Below, piece by piece: positions 1 to 7,841 of a stretch of 64,000 bases of DNA. The translations under genes and the position numbers were made by a program. The first letter of the stretch is position 1. Each line of letters begins with the position of its first letter. Source of the stretch: Scytonematopsis contorta HA4267-MV1 (GTDB lineage Bacteria > Cyanobacteriota > Cyanobacteriia > Cyanobacteriales > Nostocaceae); the NCBI GenBank assembly GCA_019359035.1, contig JAHHIC010000053.1, positions 124,001 through 188,000 of the forward strand, given 5' to 3'. The notes below the pieces were generated by a model. That model saw nothing but the letters and a program-made list of their open reading frames with translations. It searched no databases and was not told the origin of the DNA.

Positions 1-49
1 CACAATTAAAAGACGTAATTGGTCTATAGCCTCTAAAATAGTGAGTCCT

Positions 50-529
50 ATGCCTCCTCTTTCAAAAAACTTCCTTTCACAATTAATATTTGGGTTATTT
101 TTAGCCGTCGTCTTTTTGATGACAGGAACCGAACCAGCGCTAAGTATATTCCTAGGTATCGTCGGTGGTTTCTCCGTAGGTTTGTTCTCAAATACAACTA
201 AAACCAGTCCCCAACCACCAGTTATCGGTTCTTCTGAAGGTATCGATGCTGGACTCAAATACTGGTTATTTTTTATGCTGGGCTTTGTGTTTTTGGGTTA
301 TCAGCCACCTATGGCTATCTTATTAGGAGCAATTGCTGCTCTCGGTGGAGGTTGGATTATTGCTTGGTGGGAAGCCAAAGAAGATAGTCGCACTCAGTTA
401 CCAGTTGATGATATTAGCGAAGCTGATATAGAAGTCCTGACCGAAAGACCCAGGAGGTCTATCAGAAAAGCTGCTCGTCGCTTCCGTAAAGCTCGTGGGT
501 TTAATTTTCCTCGGCTTTGGAGAAGATAG
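50..529 (+). CDS. Hypothetical four-helix membrane protein with basic C-terminal tail
   Basis: I do not recognise a named family. The 159-residue product has four hydrophobic segments (about residues 7-28, 30-47, 69-85 and 88-107) and then a hydrophilic tail ending in a strongly Arg/Lys-rich stretch (RRSIRKAARRFRKAR), which suggests an inner-membrane protein with a cytoplasmic tail that may contact nucleic acid or phospholipid heads (inference). I chose the ATG at 50; an in-frame GTG at 41 would add three residues, and neither start has a clear ribosome binding site. It is followed by a palindrome and a MITE-like insertion, so it is probably the last gene of its transcript. Confidence 0.6.
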   Translation: MPPLSKNFLSQLIFGLFLAVVFLMTGTEPALSIFLGIVGGFSVGLFSNTTKTSPQPPVIGSSEGIDAGLKYWLFFMLGFVFLGYQPPMAILLGAIAALGGGWIIAWWEAKEDSRTQLPVDDISEADIEVLTERPRRSIRKAARRFRKARGFNFPRLWRR

Positions 530-548
530 TAAGCAATTCGCAATTATG

Positions 549-574
549 TAGAGACGTTACATGTAACGTCTCTA
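549..574. repeat. 26-bp perfect palindrome (GTAGAGACG-type)
   Basis: A perfect palindrome starting TAGAGACGTTAC and ending with its complement lies 19 bp after the stop of the preceding gene. It is a variant of the palindromes at 1833-1862, 18246-18275 and 49441-49460, which share the AGACG half-site. It may act as a transcription-terminating or mRNA-stabilising hairpin, or be a dispersed repeat. A MITE-like element is inserted at its right end. Confidence 0.7.
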
Positions 575-575
575 A

Positions 576-1017
576 GAGGATGTTTATAAAAAAATATTAA
601 GCATCATTAATTTATATCACAAGCCCAAAAGCCAGCCCAAAAGCCCAAAAGCCCAAAAGCCAGTCCAAAAGCCAGTCCAAAAGCCAGCCCAAAAGCCAGC
701 CCAAAAGCCCAAAAGCCAGCCCAAAAGCCAGCCCAAAAGCCCAAAAGCCAGCCCAAAAGCCAGCCCAAAAGCCAGCCCAAAAGCCAGCCCAAAAGCCCAC
801 AACAAGCCAGGGAATAAATTCCCTGTCTAAAAGCTAAAGTCCTCTAAAGAGGACTAATAAAAAGCAAGGTTTTTGGAATTATCTTTAAGTTTAGTCAAAT
901 ATCTTTTTTTAATGTATTATTCAGTCCTCTTTTAGAGGACTTCAGCTTTTAGACAGGGAATTTATTCCCTGGCTCGTGTTGCGAATAATACTTAATATTC
1001 TCTTTATAAAAACCCTC
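576..1017. mobile_element. MITE-like element with GAGG TIRs and TAA target duplication
   Basis: The left end reads GAGGATGTTTATAAAAAAAT (576 on) and the right end is its imperfect complement, ending CCCTC at 1017. Both ends are flanked by TAA (573-575 and 1018-1020), a 3-bp duplication of TNA type. The 442-bp body encodes no transposase. It holds a long tandem repeat (621-798) and a nested inverted repeat: 805-856 pairs with 921-974, each arm carrying two small palindromes around CAGGGAAT and AGTCCTCT. The ends resemble those at 36189-36390. TNA duplication and GAG-type ends suggest mobilisation by an IS5-family (IS1031-like) transposase (inference). Confidence 0.7.
621..798. repeat. Tandem repeat of AAAAGCCC and AAAAGCCAGCCC units
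   Basis: About 178 bp built from two related units, an 8-mer AAAAGCCC and a 12-mer AAAAGCCAGCCC (some copies AAAAGCCAGTCC), in irregular order. All three reverse-strand frames are open across it and encode only Gly/Leu/Ala/Phe/Trp repeats, so I do not call a gene. It sits wholly inside the MITE-like element. Confidence 0.85.
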
Positions 1018-1045
1018 TAAGCGGTTTCGTTCAAAATTCACTTAC

Positions 1046-1837
1046 ATGTTTTTATATCTTTCAAAACTCTTACCCCTATTTTTCTATCCTCTAGGATTTG
1101 CTTGCGTGCTATTAGTGGTAGCATTGTTTACACTACGGAAGCGTCCACGTACTGCAACTTTTTCTATTGCCATAGCATTAATTTTGCTGCTTATTTCTGG
1201 TAACGCTTGGGTTTCCCACAATTTAGTGCGCTCCTTAGAGTGGCAATATGTAACCAAGGGTGAACTACCTCAAGCTGAAGCAATTGTTGTTTTGGGTGGT
1301 GCGACTAAATCCCCTTTACCTCCACGTCCAACCGTCGATTTAAGCGAATCGGGGGACAGGGTTATCTATTCTGCTCAACTTTATCGGCAAAATAAAGCCC
1401 CTTTAATTATTCTCAGTGGTGGTCGTATCGATTGGAGGGGTAGTGGTTCTGCTGAAGCTGCGGATATGGCTTCTATTTTGACTTCAATTGGGATACCAGA
1501 AAAAGCACTTATCCAAGAGCCTGATTCCCTTAATACTTATGAAAATGCAGTTAATGTTCGTAAAATCCTAGAAACTCGTGGTATTAAAAAAGTATTGCTA
1601 GTTACTTCGGCAATGCATATGCCCCGTTCTCTGCTTATCTTTAAAAAACAACAAATTGACGCTATTCCAGCACCTTGTGATTATCTTGTTAGCGAGGGAG
1701 AAATTCAAGAACTTAGTAGTACCCCTAAAGCAGCACTATTAAATTTATTGCCAAATACAGAGAATTTAGATAACTTTACTAAGGCTTTAAAAGAATACAT
1801 TGGTACTCTGGTTTATCGGTTAACAGGTCGGCTGTAG
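1046..1837 (+). CDS. YdcF/ElyC-like DUF218 membrane protein
   Basis: A 263-residue protein with two N-terminal transmembrane segments (about residues 5-27 and 37-54) followed by a DUF218 domain. The domain shows EAIVVLGGAT at about 78, DRVIYSAQLYRQ near 106, LSGGR near 125 and a late SLNTYENAVN motif, which match the YdcF/SanA/ElyC group of envelope proteins. Family members act in envelope integrity and peptidoglycan or lipid-carrier metabolism, but the reaction is unsettled. The ATG at 1046 begins 28 bp after the MITE-like element, so its native promoter may have been displaced. The TAG stop lies inside a 30-bp palindrome. Confidence 0.8.
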   Translation: MFLYLSKLLPLFFYPLGFACVLLVVALFTLRKRPRTATFSIAIALILLLISGNAWVSHNLVRSLEWQYVTKGELPQAEAIVVLGGATKSPLPPRPTVDLSESGDRVIYSAQLYRQNKAPLIILSGGRIDWRGSGSAEAADMASILTSIGIPEKALIQEPDSLNTYENAVNVRKILETRGIKKVLLVTSAMHMPRSLLIFKKQQIDAIPAPCDYLVSEGEIQELSSTPKAALLNLLPNTENLDNFTKALKEYIGTLVYRLTGRL

Positions 1838-1862
1838 AGACGCGATTAATCGCGTCTCTACA
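1833..1862. repeat. 30-bp perfect palindrome overlapping a stop codon
   Basis: A perfect palindrome with half-site TGTAGAGACGCGATT. The TAG stop of the DUF218 gene (1835-1837) is part of it. The same 30 bp recurs exactly at 18246-18275. As RNA it would form a 15-bp hairpin right at the end of the reading frame, so it may work as a terminator or 3'-end stabiliser without a T-tract. Confidence 0.75.
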
Positions 1863-1885
1863 TGTAACATCTCCACGGTTATAAT

Positions 1886-2006
1886 TACAAATTAGCAATT
1901 AGCAATCACCAATCACCAATTAGCAATCACCAATCACCAATTACCAATTACCAATCACCAATTACCAATTACCAATCACCAATTACCAATTACCAACTAC
2001 CAATTA
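1886..2006. repeat. STRR heptad repeats (AATTACC / AATCACC / AATTAGC)
   Basis: About 17 copies of a 7-bp unit with consensus AATTACC, drifting to AATCACC and AATTAGC. This is the short tandemly repeated repetitive type known from heterocystous cyanobacteria. The rightmost unit supplies the TAA stop (2004-2006, reverse strand) of the glycosyltransferase that follows. Confidence 0.85.
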
Positions 2007-3041
2007 ATACATCCCAGCCTTATCCGCTACCTTGTCTAAAATATTACCCAGTTTTTTCCCCGCAGCTTCTGGGGAAAAATGTTTTTGAGCGTAGCGTCTA
2101 GCAGCTTGTCCAAGACGATTACGTAATTCAGCGTCGTTCCACAATAGTTCAATTGCTTGTGTCAAATCTTCTACTGATTCTGGTTCAACCAGCAAACCTG
2201 TTTCTCCATGAGTAATATAATCTTCTGGACCCAAACCTTTAGTCGCAATAATTGCCCGACCCAAATGCATTGCTTCTACGATTGTCACTAATCCAGCAGC
2301 TGTTACATTAGGTTTTGGCAGCAAAGGCACAATATTAATCCGTGCTTCTTGATTTAATCGCAAGCAATCTGCCTTACTAATACCAAAAGGTGTTTGTACA
2401 TTATCTGGAATTGTTAACCCAGCTAAAGCACGCTTTCCAGAGGCTACAACTGTTGGAATGTTTAATTTCTCCACAGCTTTAAATAAAGTAGGAAAATCAC
2501 GATGAGCAGAACCTAAAGCAGTGATAAAAGGTTCTTTGTTATTCTCTTCGTAGGTTATAGGCAATTCTTTCTCATGAAAATGTACAATTTCAAATCGGTC
2601 TTTGGGGATACCCAACCATTTATGATAAAGTTCCAATTCTCGTTGTGTTTGTACAATCAAATAATCTATATTTCCTAAACTATATTGAGCTAAAGCTTGC
2701 TTCATCCCACCGTAGCAATTATTAACAGTAAAAAACCAAGATACCACTGGTACTCGTTTACCAATAATTCGTCGTTGCATCCCTAACAATGCTGGTAGCT
2801 GAGGAAATACTGTTATTATTCCTCCCTCTGTAGCTTTCAACGCTTCTACAGCGTGTTCCCAGTAAACCATCCATTCACGAAATTCTGTTACGTCAGATTT
2901 ACGTTCGTGCCAGTTGGGTAGAGGTGTAGAACGAGGTACTATATCTAACTTGTGTCTACCGTTGGGGACATAAGGAGTTAACCAAGGTTCTTTTTCCAGA
3001 TTAGATTTGTCAATAAACGGAGCTGCAATGGTCCAATGCAT
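2004..3041 (-). CDS. GT4-family glycosyltransferase
   Basis: A 345-residue group 1 (GT4, GT-B fold) glycosyltransferase. The C-terminal half carries the diagnostic nucleotide-sugar region: FITALGSAHRDFPTLFKAV near 175, then VEAMHLGRAIIATKGLGPED near 255 and THGETGLLVEPESVEDLTQAI near 275. The N-terminal acceptor domain is less typical. No signal peptide or membrane segment is seen, so it probably acts at the cytoplasmic face. It is the last gene of a leftward block with a GT2, another GT4 and a Wzy-like protein, so it probably adds one sugar of an extracellular polysaccharide repeat unit. Acceptor and sugar cannot be told. Its stop codon lies in the adjoining heptad repeat. Confidence 0.8.
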   Translation of the reverse strand: MHWTIAAPFIDKSNLEKEPWLTPYVPNGRHKLDIVPRSTPLPNWHERKSDVTEFREWMVYWEHAVEALKATEGGIITVFPQLPALLGMQRRIIGKRVPVVSWFFTVNNCYGGMKQALAQYSLGNIDYLIVQTQRELELYHKWLGIPKDRFEIVHFHEKELPITYEENNKEPFITALGSAHRDFPTLFKAVEKLNIPTVVASGKRALAGLTIPDNVQTPFGISKADCLRLNQEARINIVPLLPKPNVTAAGLVTIVEAMHLGRAIIATKGLGPEDYITHGETGLLVEPESVEDLTQAIELLWNDAELRNRLGQAARRYAQKHFSPEAAGKKLGNILDKVADKAGMY

Positions 3042-3236
3042 AATGGTTTTTCAAGTACTTATATTTACTACAAAGAATTAGGTAACCGATAATTTGTAAT
3101 TGGTAATTACTAATTGCGAAATGCTGATTGTGAATTGCTTAGATACAGCAAGTTAATTGTAACTTGCAATACTTAAAGCTGAGAGTAAAATTGTTCCTAA
3201 TTAACAAATCTCAAAGAACAAGTTGTAGATAATTTT

Positions 3237-4163
3237 CTAAACTTTATGAACTTTTTGATACTCTTGATAACTCCAGCCCGCTAATCCAAAAAGTGTGCCA
3301 AAACCTCTACTAATATTTAGCAAGGCTTGAATGAACCGATAACGCTTTCGCAGTAGTGATGGTAACAATAGTACAAGTCCGTAAAGAACGAGCGTAATTC
3401 CTTTAAGGGCACGTATAAATAGTAGCTTTATTGAAGGTTGTAATTCGCGTTCGCAAATTGATTGAGAACCCCAGGTGCGAAAACCTCGTCGTAAAACCCA
3501 GGGAATACTCGTACGGCTTTTTGGTATCCATTCGTAAACCAATGCTTCGTCTGCCCACACCATTTTATAACCCTGAAGATACACCCGCATAAAAAAGTGG
3601 GCATCTTCTCCACCGCTGAGGGCAAAACGCTTATCAAATATTGTATCAAATTTTTCAAATATCTCAGTATTGATAAGAACATTGTTTGTAAATGCTACAT
3701 CTAAAAAATGACCTGTGGGAAACCGACCGTATTGAAAAAATTTACCTTCACTAGCCCAATCTGGAGTACCTGGTTCTGGGAAAATAGGCACGACTGCACC
3801 AGCTACTACGTCCGCTTGGTAAGATTGCTGTACAAATAACAACTCATCTAACCAGTTACTTTCTGGGACTTCATCATCGTCGATAAAAACAAGAAACCTG
3901 GATTTCTTATCTATACTTGCAACCGCTCTATTCCGAGCATAAGAAATACCACGTTGTTGTTCTATGTAATATTTTAATGCCCATTTAAAGTCAGTCATTT
4001 GCTCGCAAACTGCACTCGCAGAACCGGAACTGTCGTTATCAATAACAATCACCTCCAAATCAGGTAATTCACATTTACTAAAAGTTAATGAGTTTAATGC
4101 ATCGAGTAAGCGTTTTAAACCTTCGGGACGTTGAAAAGTTGCGATACATACAGCAACTAACAT
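3237..4163 (-). CDS. GT2-family glycosyltransferase with C-terminal membrane segment
   Basis: A 308-residue GT-A fold family 2 glycosyltransferase. It begins VAVCIATFQRPEGLKRLLDAL, has an IVIDNDSS motif near 40, the metal-binding FIDDDEVP near 92, ISYARNRAVA near 75 and the GGEDAHFFMR motif near 185 that usually carries the catalytic base. A hydrophobic stretch near 250-270 suggests membrane attachment. It lies between two GT4 genes in the leftward polysaccharide block (53 bp before the next coding start) and probably builds the same glycan. Sugar specificity is unknown. Confidence 0.82.
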   Translation of the reverse strand: MLVAVCIATFQRPEGLKRLLDALNSLTFSKCELPDLEVIVIDNDSSGSASAVCEQMTDFKWALKYYIEQQRGISYARNRAVASIDKKSRFLVFIDDDEVPESNWLDELLFVQQSYQADVVAGAVVPIFPEPGTPDWASEGKFFQYGRFPTGHFLDVAFTNNVLINTEIFEKFDTIFDKRFALSGGEDAHFFMRVYLQGYKMVWADEALVYEWIPKSRTSIPWVLRRGFRTWGSQSICERELQPSIKLLFIRALKGITLVLYGLVLLLPSLLRKRYRFIQALLNISRGFGTLFGLAGWSYQEYQKVHKV

Positions 4164-4216
4164 AATGCACTCTGTGAATAGATTTTACTGACTCGATAAT
4201 AGCAATACATAAGCAC

Positions 4217-5446
4217 CTAAATAAAGCTTTTTATTTCCATAAGAATCTTTTCCACTACTTGATAACCGAATAAAGATTCAAGCAATTGTTTATCAACCTT
4301 TAAGTTAGGGTTAGTTGACAACAATTGAATTATTTCTTTGGCAAAAGTTTGAGCGCTATCAGCCACTGTAAACAATTGCTTTGCTTGTGGTGGTAAACCA
4401 GAGATTCCTTGAGGTGTGGAAACAATCGGTTTACCTAAAAGCAACATTTCAACTGACTTGATACTCACACCACTACCTTTTAAAACTGGGTTAATCAAAA
4501 CACGTCCTGAGTTGTAAACGGCTAATGATGAAGGAGGATTTATGCTCAAATCAACTCCCGGTTGAGACTCACATAGTTGTTTAATCTTGTCTACAGGATT
4601 TAAACCGGCTATCAGGAATTTTGTGTTTGGTAATGCGTTGAGAATAATGGGAACGACCTGGGTCAAAAACCAAATGACACCGGCTATATTATTGTCAACG
4701 TAAAGCGCTCCTAGAAAAACGACATCATACTCAGGGCTGATATTTGTTTCCTGGCTGTTTTCTTGAGAGATGTTTTTTGGGGAGATGTTTTTTGGGGATA
4801 TACTCTCTTGCGTAGACTCTATTAATGGTGGTAAATAACGAACATTGCTAAAGCCTTCCTTTTCCCAATACTTAAAATCATCTGCCGATATGTCATAGAA
4901 TAAAAGACTTTTTTTTAACAAGTCTTTTTCATATTTTTCTAAGTGAGCAACTGATAAATATCTTTTTAGTTTACTTTTGAACCCGATTGTAGAAGCGAGT
5001 AAACGCCGATAATATAAATGCTCTATATTGTGGGAGCGAGTAATTAAGGGAACCTGTAAAACTTCACTGAGTTTTGCAGCAATATTTCCACCATGAATTC
5101 CATCTAACCAAATGACATCTGGCTGAAAATCACGTGTATCGTTCAATAAATTATTGTAATCTTCTCCCCGAATGATTCTGGAAGTAACTTCTAAAGGATA
5201 GCTCAGCAGGTCAATTGCTCTGTATGCTAAAGAACTAAGATTAGTTTTAAACTGTATCAGATTAACTTTCTGACAGTACTTTTGCATTTCAGTAATATCT
5301 TCTGGGTTAGGACTTTCTTTAAACCAAGATATTAGTTGTATTTCTACACCTAGAGATACAAAAGCCTTTATTCTTCTCCAAATATCAATTCGCGCACCAC
5401 GATTAGCAGGGTAGGGAATTTCGTGAGAAACTACAGTTATTTTCAT
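4217..5446 (-). CDS. GT4-family glycosyltransferase (PEP-CTERM/Eps-type sugar transferase-like)
   Basis: A 409-residue GT4 enzyme. The N-terminus MKITVVSHEIPYPANRGARI is typical of the group; YDVVFLGALYVDNNIAGV near 240 and the GSGVSIKSVEMLLLGKPIVST region near 330 are the donor-binding part. Residues 225-240 hold a small repeat (ISPKN, twice). I chose the ATG at 5446 because it overlaps the stop of the upstream Wzy-like gene in an ATGA arrangement (5443-5446), which suggests translational coupling; the open frame extends 18 codons further but that stretch would overlap the upstream gene. It is part of the leftward exopolysaccharide block. Confidence 0.82.
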   Translation of the reverse strand: MKITVVSHEIPYPANRGARIDIWRRIKAFVSLGVEIQLISWFKESPNPEDITEMQKYCQKVNLIQFKTNLSSLAYRAIDLLSYPLEVTSRIIRGEDYNNLLNDTRDFQPDVIWLDGIHGGNIAAKLSEVLQVPLITRSHNIEHLYYRRLLASTIGFKSKLKRYLSVAHLEKYEKDLLKKSLLFYDISADDFKYWEKEGFSNVRYLPPLIESTQESISPKNISPKNISQENSQETNISPEYDVVFLGALYVDNNIAGVIWFLTQVVPIILNALPNTKFLIAGLNPVDKIKQLCESQPGVDLSINPPSSLAVYNSGRVLINPVLKGSGVSIKSVEMLLLGKPIVSTPQGISGLPPQAKQLFTVADSAQTFAKEIIQLLSTNPNLKVDKQLLESLFGYQVVEKILMEIKSFI

Positions 5447-6759
5447 GACTCTAAAATATCCTCGCTCCATTCTTCTTGAACTAAGACTGCATTGCTCCAA
5501 TTAAATTGTTTCATTTGTTCTGATTCAACTGCCATTGAAAAAATACAAGACACATATAAAATCCAAAAAATGCTGTTATGAGCTATTAAAGTACCTTCGG
5601 TTAAGTTGTACATTAACAAAAACGTCAGATACATAATTGGCCATAATCCTTCCCCTGTTCTAGTTAGTCTTAACCAAGATATTGCTTGTATCCAACTTTT
5701 TAAATAACTCAGTGTAAATGTCACTAACCCGACCAAACCTAGCTCAGCGGTTAAATCTAAAAAGCCATTATGACCATAGGGAACTTCCCATTCCATAGTG
5801 CGCCAAATATATGCTGAGGTTTCGCTATCCCAGCCTCTCCAAAAGGCACTAAAGCCATAACCAAATAAAGGACGCTCTTGAATTAACTGAATGACAACAT
5901 TCCATAAATCTGTCCGTCCAGTCAAGGTTAAATCCCTACCAAATGCACTGGCAATAAATTCTAAGTTATCTAATAGTAAAATTGCAGCACTACCACCTAC
6001 GAATGTCAAGGCTATTAATACGGGAGCTAACATTGTAAATTTCTGACGTAATGACCTATACAAAGGTAATAGCAGTGTTAAAGTGACAAAAACTAGTAAA
6101 GCTGTTTTGGAAGTACAAAGTATTATTAATGCCAAAGAAAGTGCATAAAAAAACCAAGGTAGCCAGCGGTATTTACGCTCAAATATATAATTATTATTGA
6201 TACCCAAGATTAAAAATACTAAAGCACTAACATTCATTAAACGACCCAGCATATTTTTGTGGGTCATAATGCCTCGCCATGCTCCAGCATGAGCACCACC
6301 TTCTTGCACGCTCATAACACCATAATATGGCATCGCAATCGCAAAAACAAAGCTCGTTAAAACAACAAGACCAAATGTCCAACCTAGTAATTGTAATTGC
6401 TCTCTAATACTATATCTCGCGGCAAAATATACCCCAAATATCGTCGTACCCAAAACCAAGATGCTACGACGTGGTGTTATGTCTGGTGCTATTGTCCATA
6501 ATATGGAAGCAAGAACTATTCCAGCCAACAACCAAATTAAAATATCTTTCTGTGCTACGAAGAAAAAACTCTTCCATCGTGTAGCTATGATTGCTAGCAT
6601 CGTCGAATAAACCCCTAACATAATTAAAGGTGTAAAAGGGTCTTCGATAATTCCGGATGCATCGACAGGATTTACCAATACTGGAATTAAACCTGATGTA
6701 GCAACAAAAAGAGCAAAGATAACAAAGATTTTTTCTGCTAAGACCTTAAACTTTTGCAT
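5443..6759 (-). CDS. O-antigen ligase / Wzy-like polysaccharide polymerase
   Basis: A 438-residue polytopic protein with about ten or more hydrophobic helices. A long loop in the second half contains the pattern GRTDLWNVVIQLIQERPLFG followed by GHNGFLDLTAELG, the hallmark of the O-antigen ligase/Wzy (Wzy_C) family. Such proteins act on the periplasmic side and join undecaprenyl-linked oligosaccharides to a growing chain or acceptor. It is first in the leftward block of three glycosyltransferases and faces a Wzc-like and a Wzx-like gene across a 1-kb intergenic region, consistent with a Wzx/Wzy-type exopolysaccharide pathway. Ligase versus polymerase cannot be decided from sequence. Confidence 0.82.
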   Translation of the reverse strand: MQKFKVLAEKIFVIFALFVATSGLIPVLVNPVDASGIIEDPFTPLIMLGVYSTMLAIIATRWKSFFFVAQKDILIWLLAGIVLASILWTIAPDITPRRSILVLGTTIFGVYFAARYSIREQLQLLGWTFGLVVLTSFVFAIAMPYYGVMSVQEGGAHAGAWRGIMTHKNMLGRLMNVSALVFLILGINNNYIFERKYRWLPWFFYALSLALIILCTSKTALLVFVTLTLLLPLYRSLRQKFTMLAPVLIALTFVGGSAAILLLDNLEFIASAFGRDLTLTGRTDLWNVVIQLIQERPLFGYGFSAFWRGWDSETSAYIWRTMEWEVPYGHNGFLDLTAELGLVGLVTFTLSYLKSWIQAISWLRLTRTGEGLWPIMYLTFLLMYNLTEGTLIAHNSIFWILYVSCIFSMAVESEQMKQFNWSNAVLVQEEWSEDILES

Positions 6760-7841
6760 AAAGATTACTTATTCAATATGGTAGATATGCCTCCGGAATA
6801 ATTATGGATTATTTTTTGGGCAAATAAATTAAAGTTTTAATAAGTTGACAAATTGAATCTTGTGAATTAACTATTAAATTTAGTCAAAGAATTTTTGGAC
6901 TTAGTGAATGGATATTACGCTATTAGTCTGGACTAGGGGATGAATTAGCAAAATGTTTTTTGAATTTAAATACAAAACGACGTTATATGAAGTTTTGAAA
7001 TATTTAAACCATTTTGGATTTTAGATTTGATATTTTGGATTATTCCGCGACACACTAAGTGGAATACTTTTTAGCGAAAAATCTAAAATTAAAAATGTCT
7101 ATCTACTAACTACTTGTCAAGTATTTTCATAACAGGACTTGCACAGGGATACAAATCTAAGATTTTTACCATTGTCAAAAATTTTGGGCTTTAATTCCCT
7201 ACAAATTCGCCCTAAATCTCGCTCACTTCTTTCTTCCTCCAATGCAAGTAGTTTTACGCTTCAACTTATTCTCTCAGAAAGGTAGCTTGATATTTGCTAC
7301 TTGAGTATTTACTTTACTCAATCTTCATAAGCAAACTAAATTGATAAATTTTTTATTAAGAGGTTCAACTACAGGAATAATAAAATTATGTAAAACTATC
7401 TGGAAACTACTATATTTTGCTATAATCATTGCCATTAACTGGTAAATACTCTGTTGACTAAGAAGTTTATGGGCTTTAGGAGTAAGCATATCCAGTGTAA
7501 TCAGGGAGTGAAATCTACTTATGAAGGAAAAGGGAAGAGGGAAGAATAAAGAAGCAACCCTTGGAGAGCATCAATATGCGATTTGTTAAGGGACTTAAAC
7601 CTTTTGGGAATAGAGAAGCTTTAAGACGTTTTTCTTTTTTCTTCCTTTATCAAAAAGTTAGAAACAACTCGAAGCCTGATGATACAAATATTCTTTTCTT
7701 CTACTTTGCTTCTTCTACCGAATCGTACTGGAGTATACGCAGCCAGCATTAGTTGGCAAAACGTAAAAATCTCTCCCCAGAGAAATTTTTAAAATATCAT
7801 CAAAAAGTATTGAGATAATTTGTTAATTCAATTTTCAATAA
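6760..7841. other. 1.1-kb AT-rich divergent intergenic region
   Basis: It separates the two divergent arms of the polysaccharide cluster and must contain both promoters. I see an imperfect inverted repeat around 7018-7105 (GGATTTTAGATTTGATATTT facing AAATCTAAAATTAAAAAT). A 58-codon frame from ATG 7576 to 7752 has Phe-rich, unconserved-looking composition, so I do not call it a gene. No clear -35/-10 pair or operator could be assigned. Confidence 0.5.

Noticed and set aside
607-805. Three overlapping reverse-strand open frames with Gly/Leu/Trp/Phe repeats
   Set aside because: They are the three frames of an AAAAGCCC-type tandem repeat with no stop codons. All frames are equally open and none has a ribosome binding site.
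1886-2006. Possible CRISPR-like or iteron array
   Set aside because: A contiguous heptad repeat between ordinary chromosomal genes, without spacers or replication genes.
7576-7752. 58-codon frame in the 1.1-kb intergenic region
   Set aside because: Phe-rich, no clear ribosome binding site, no family resemblance; probably chance.
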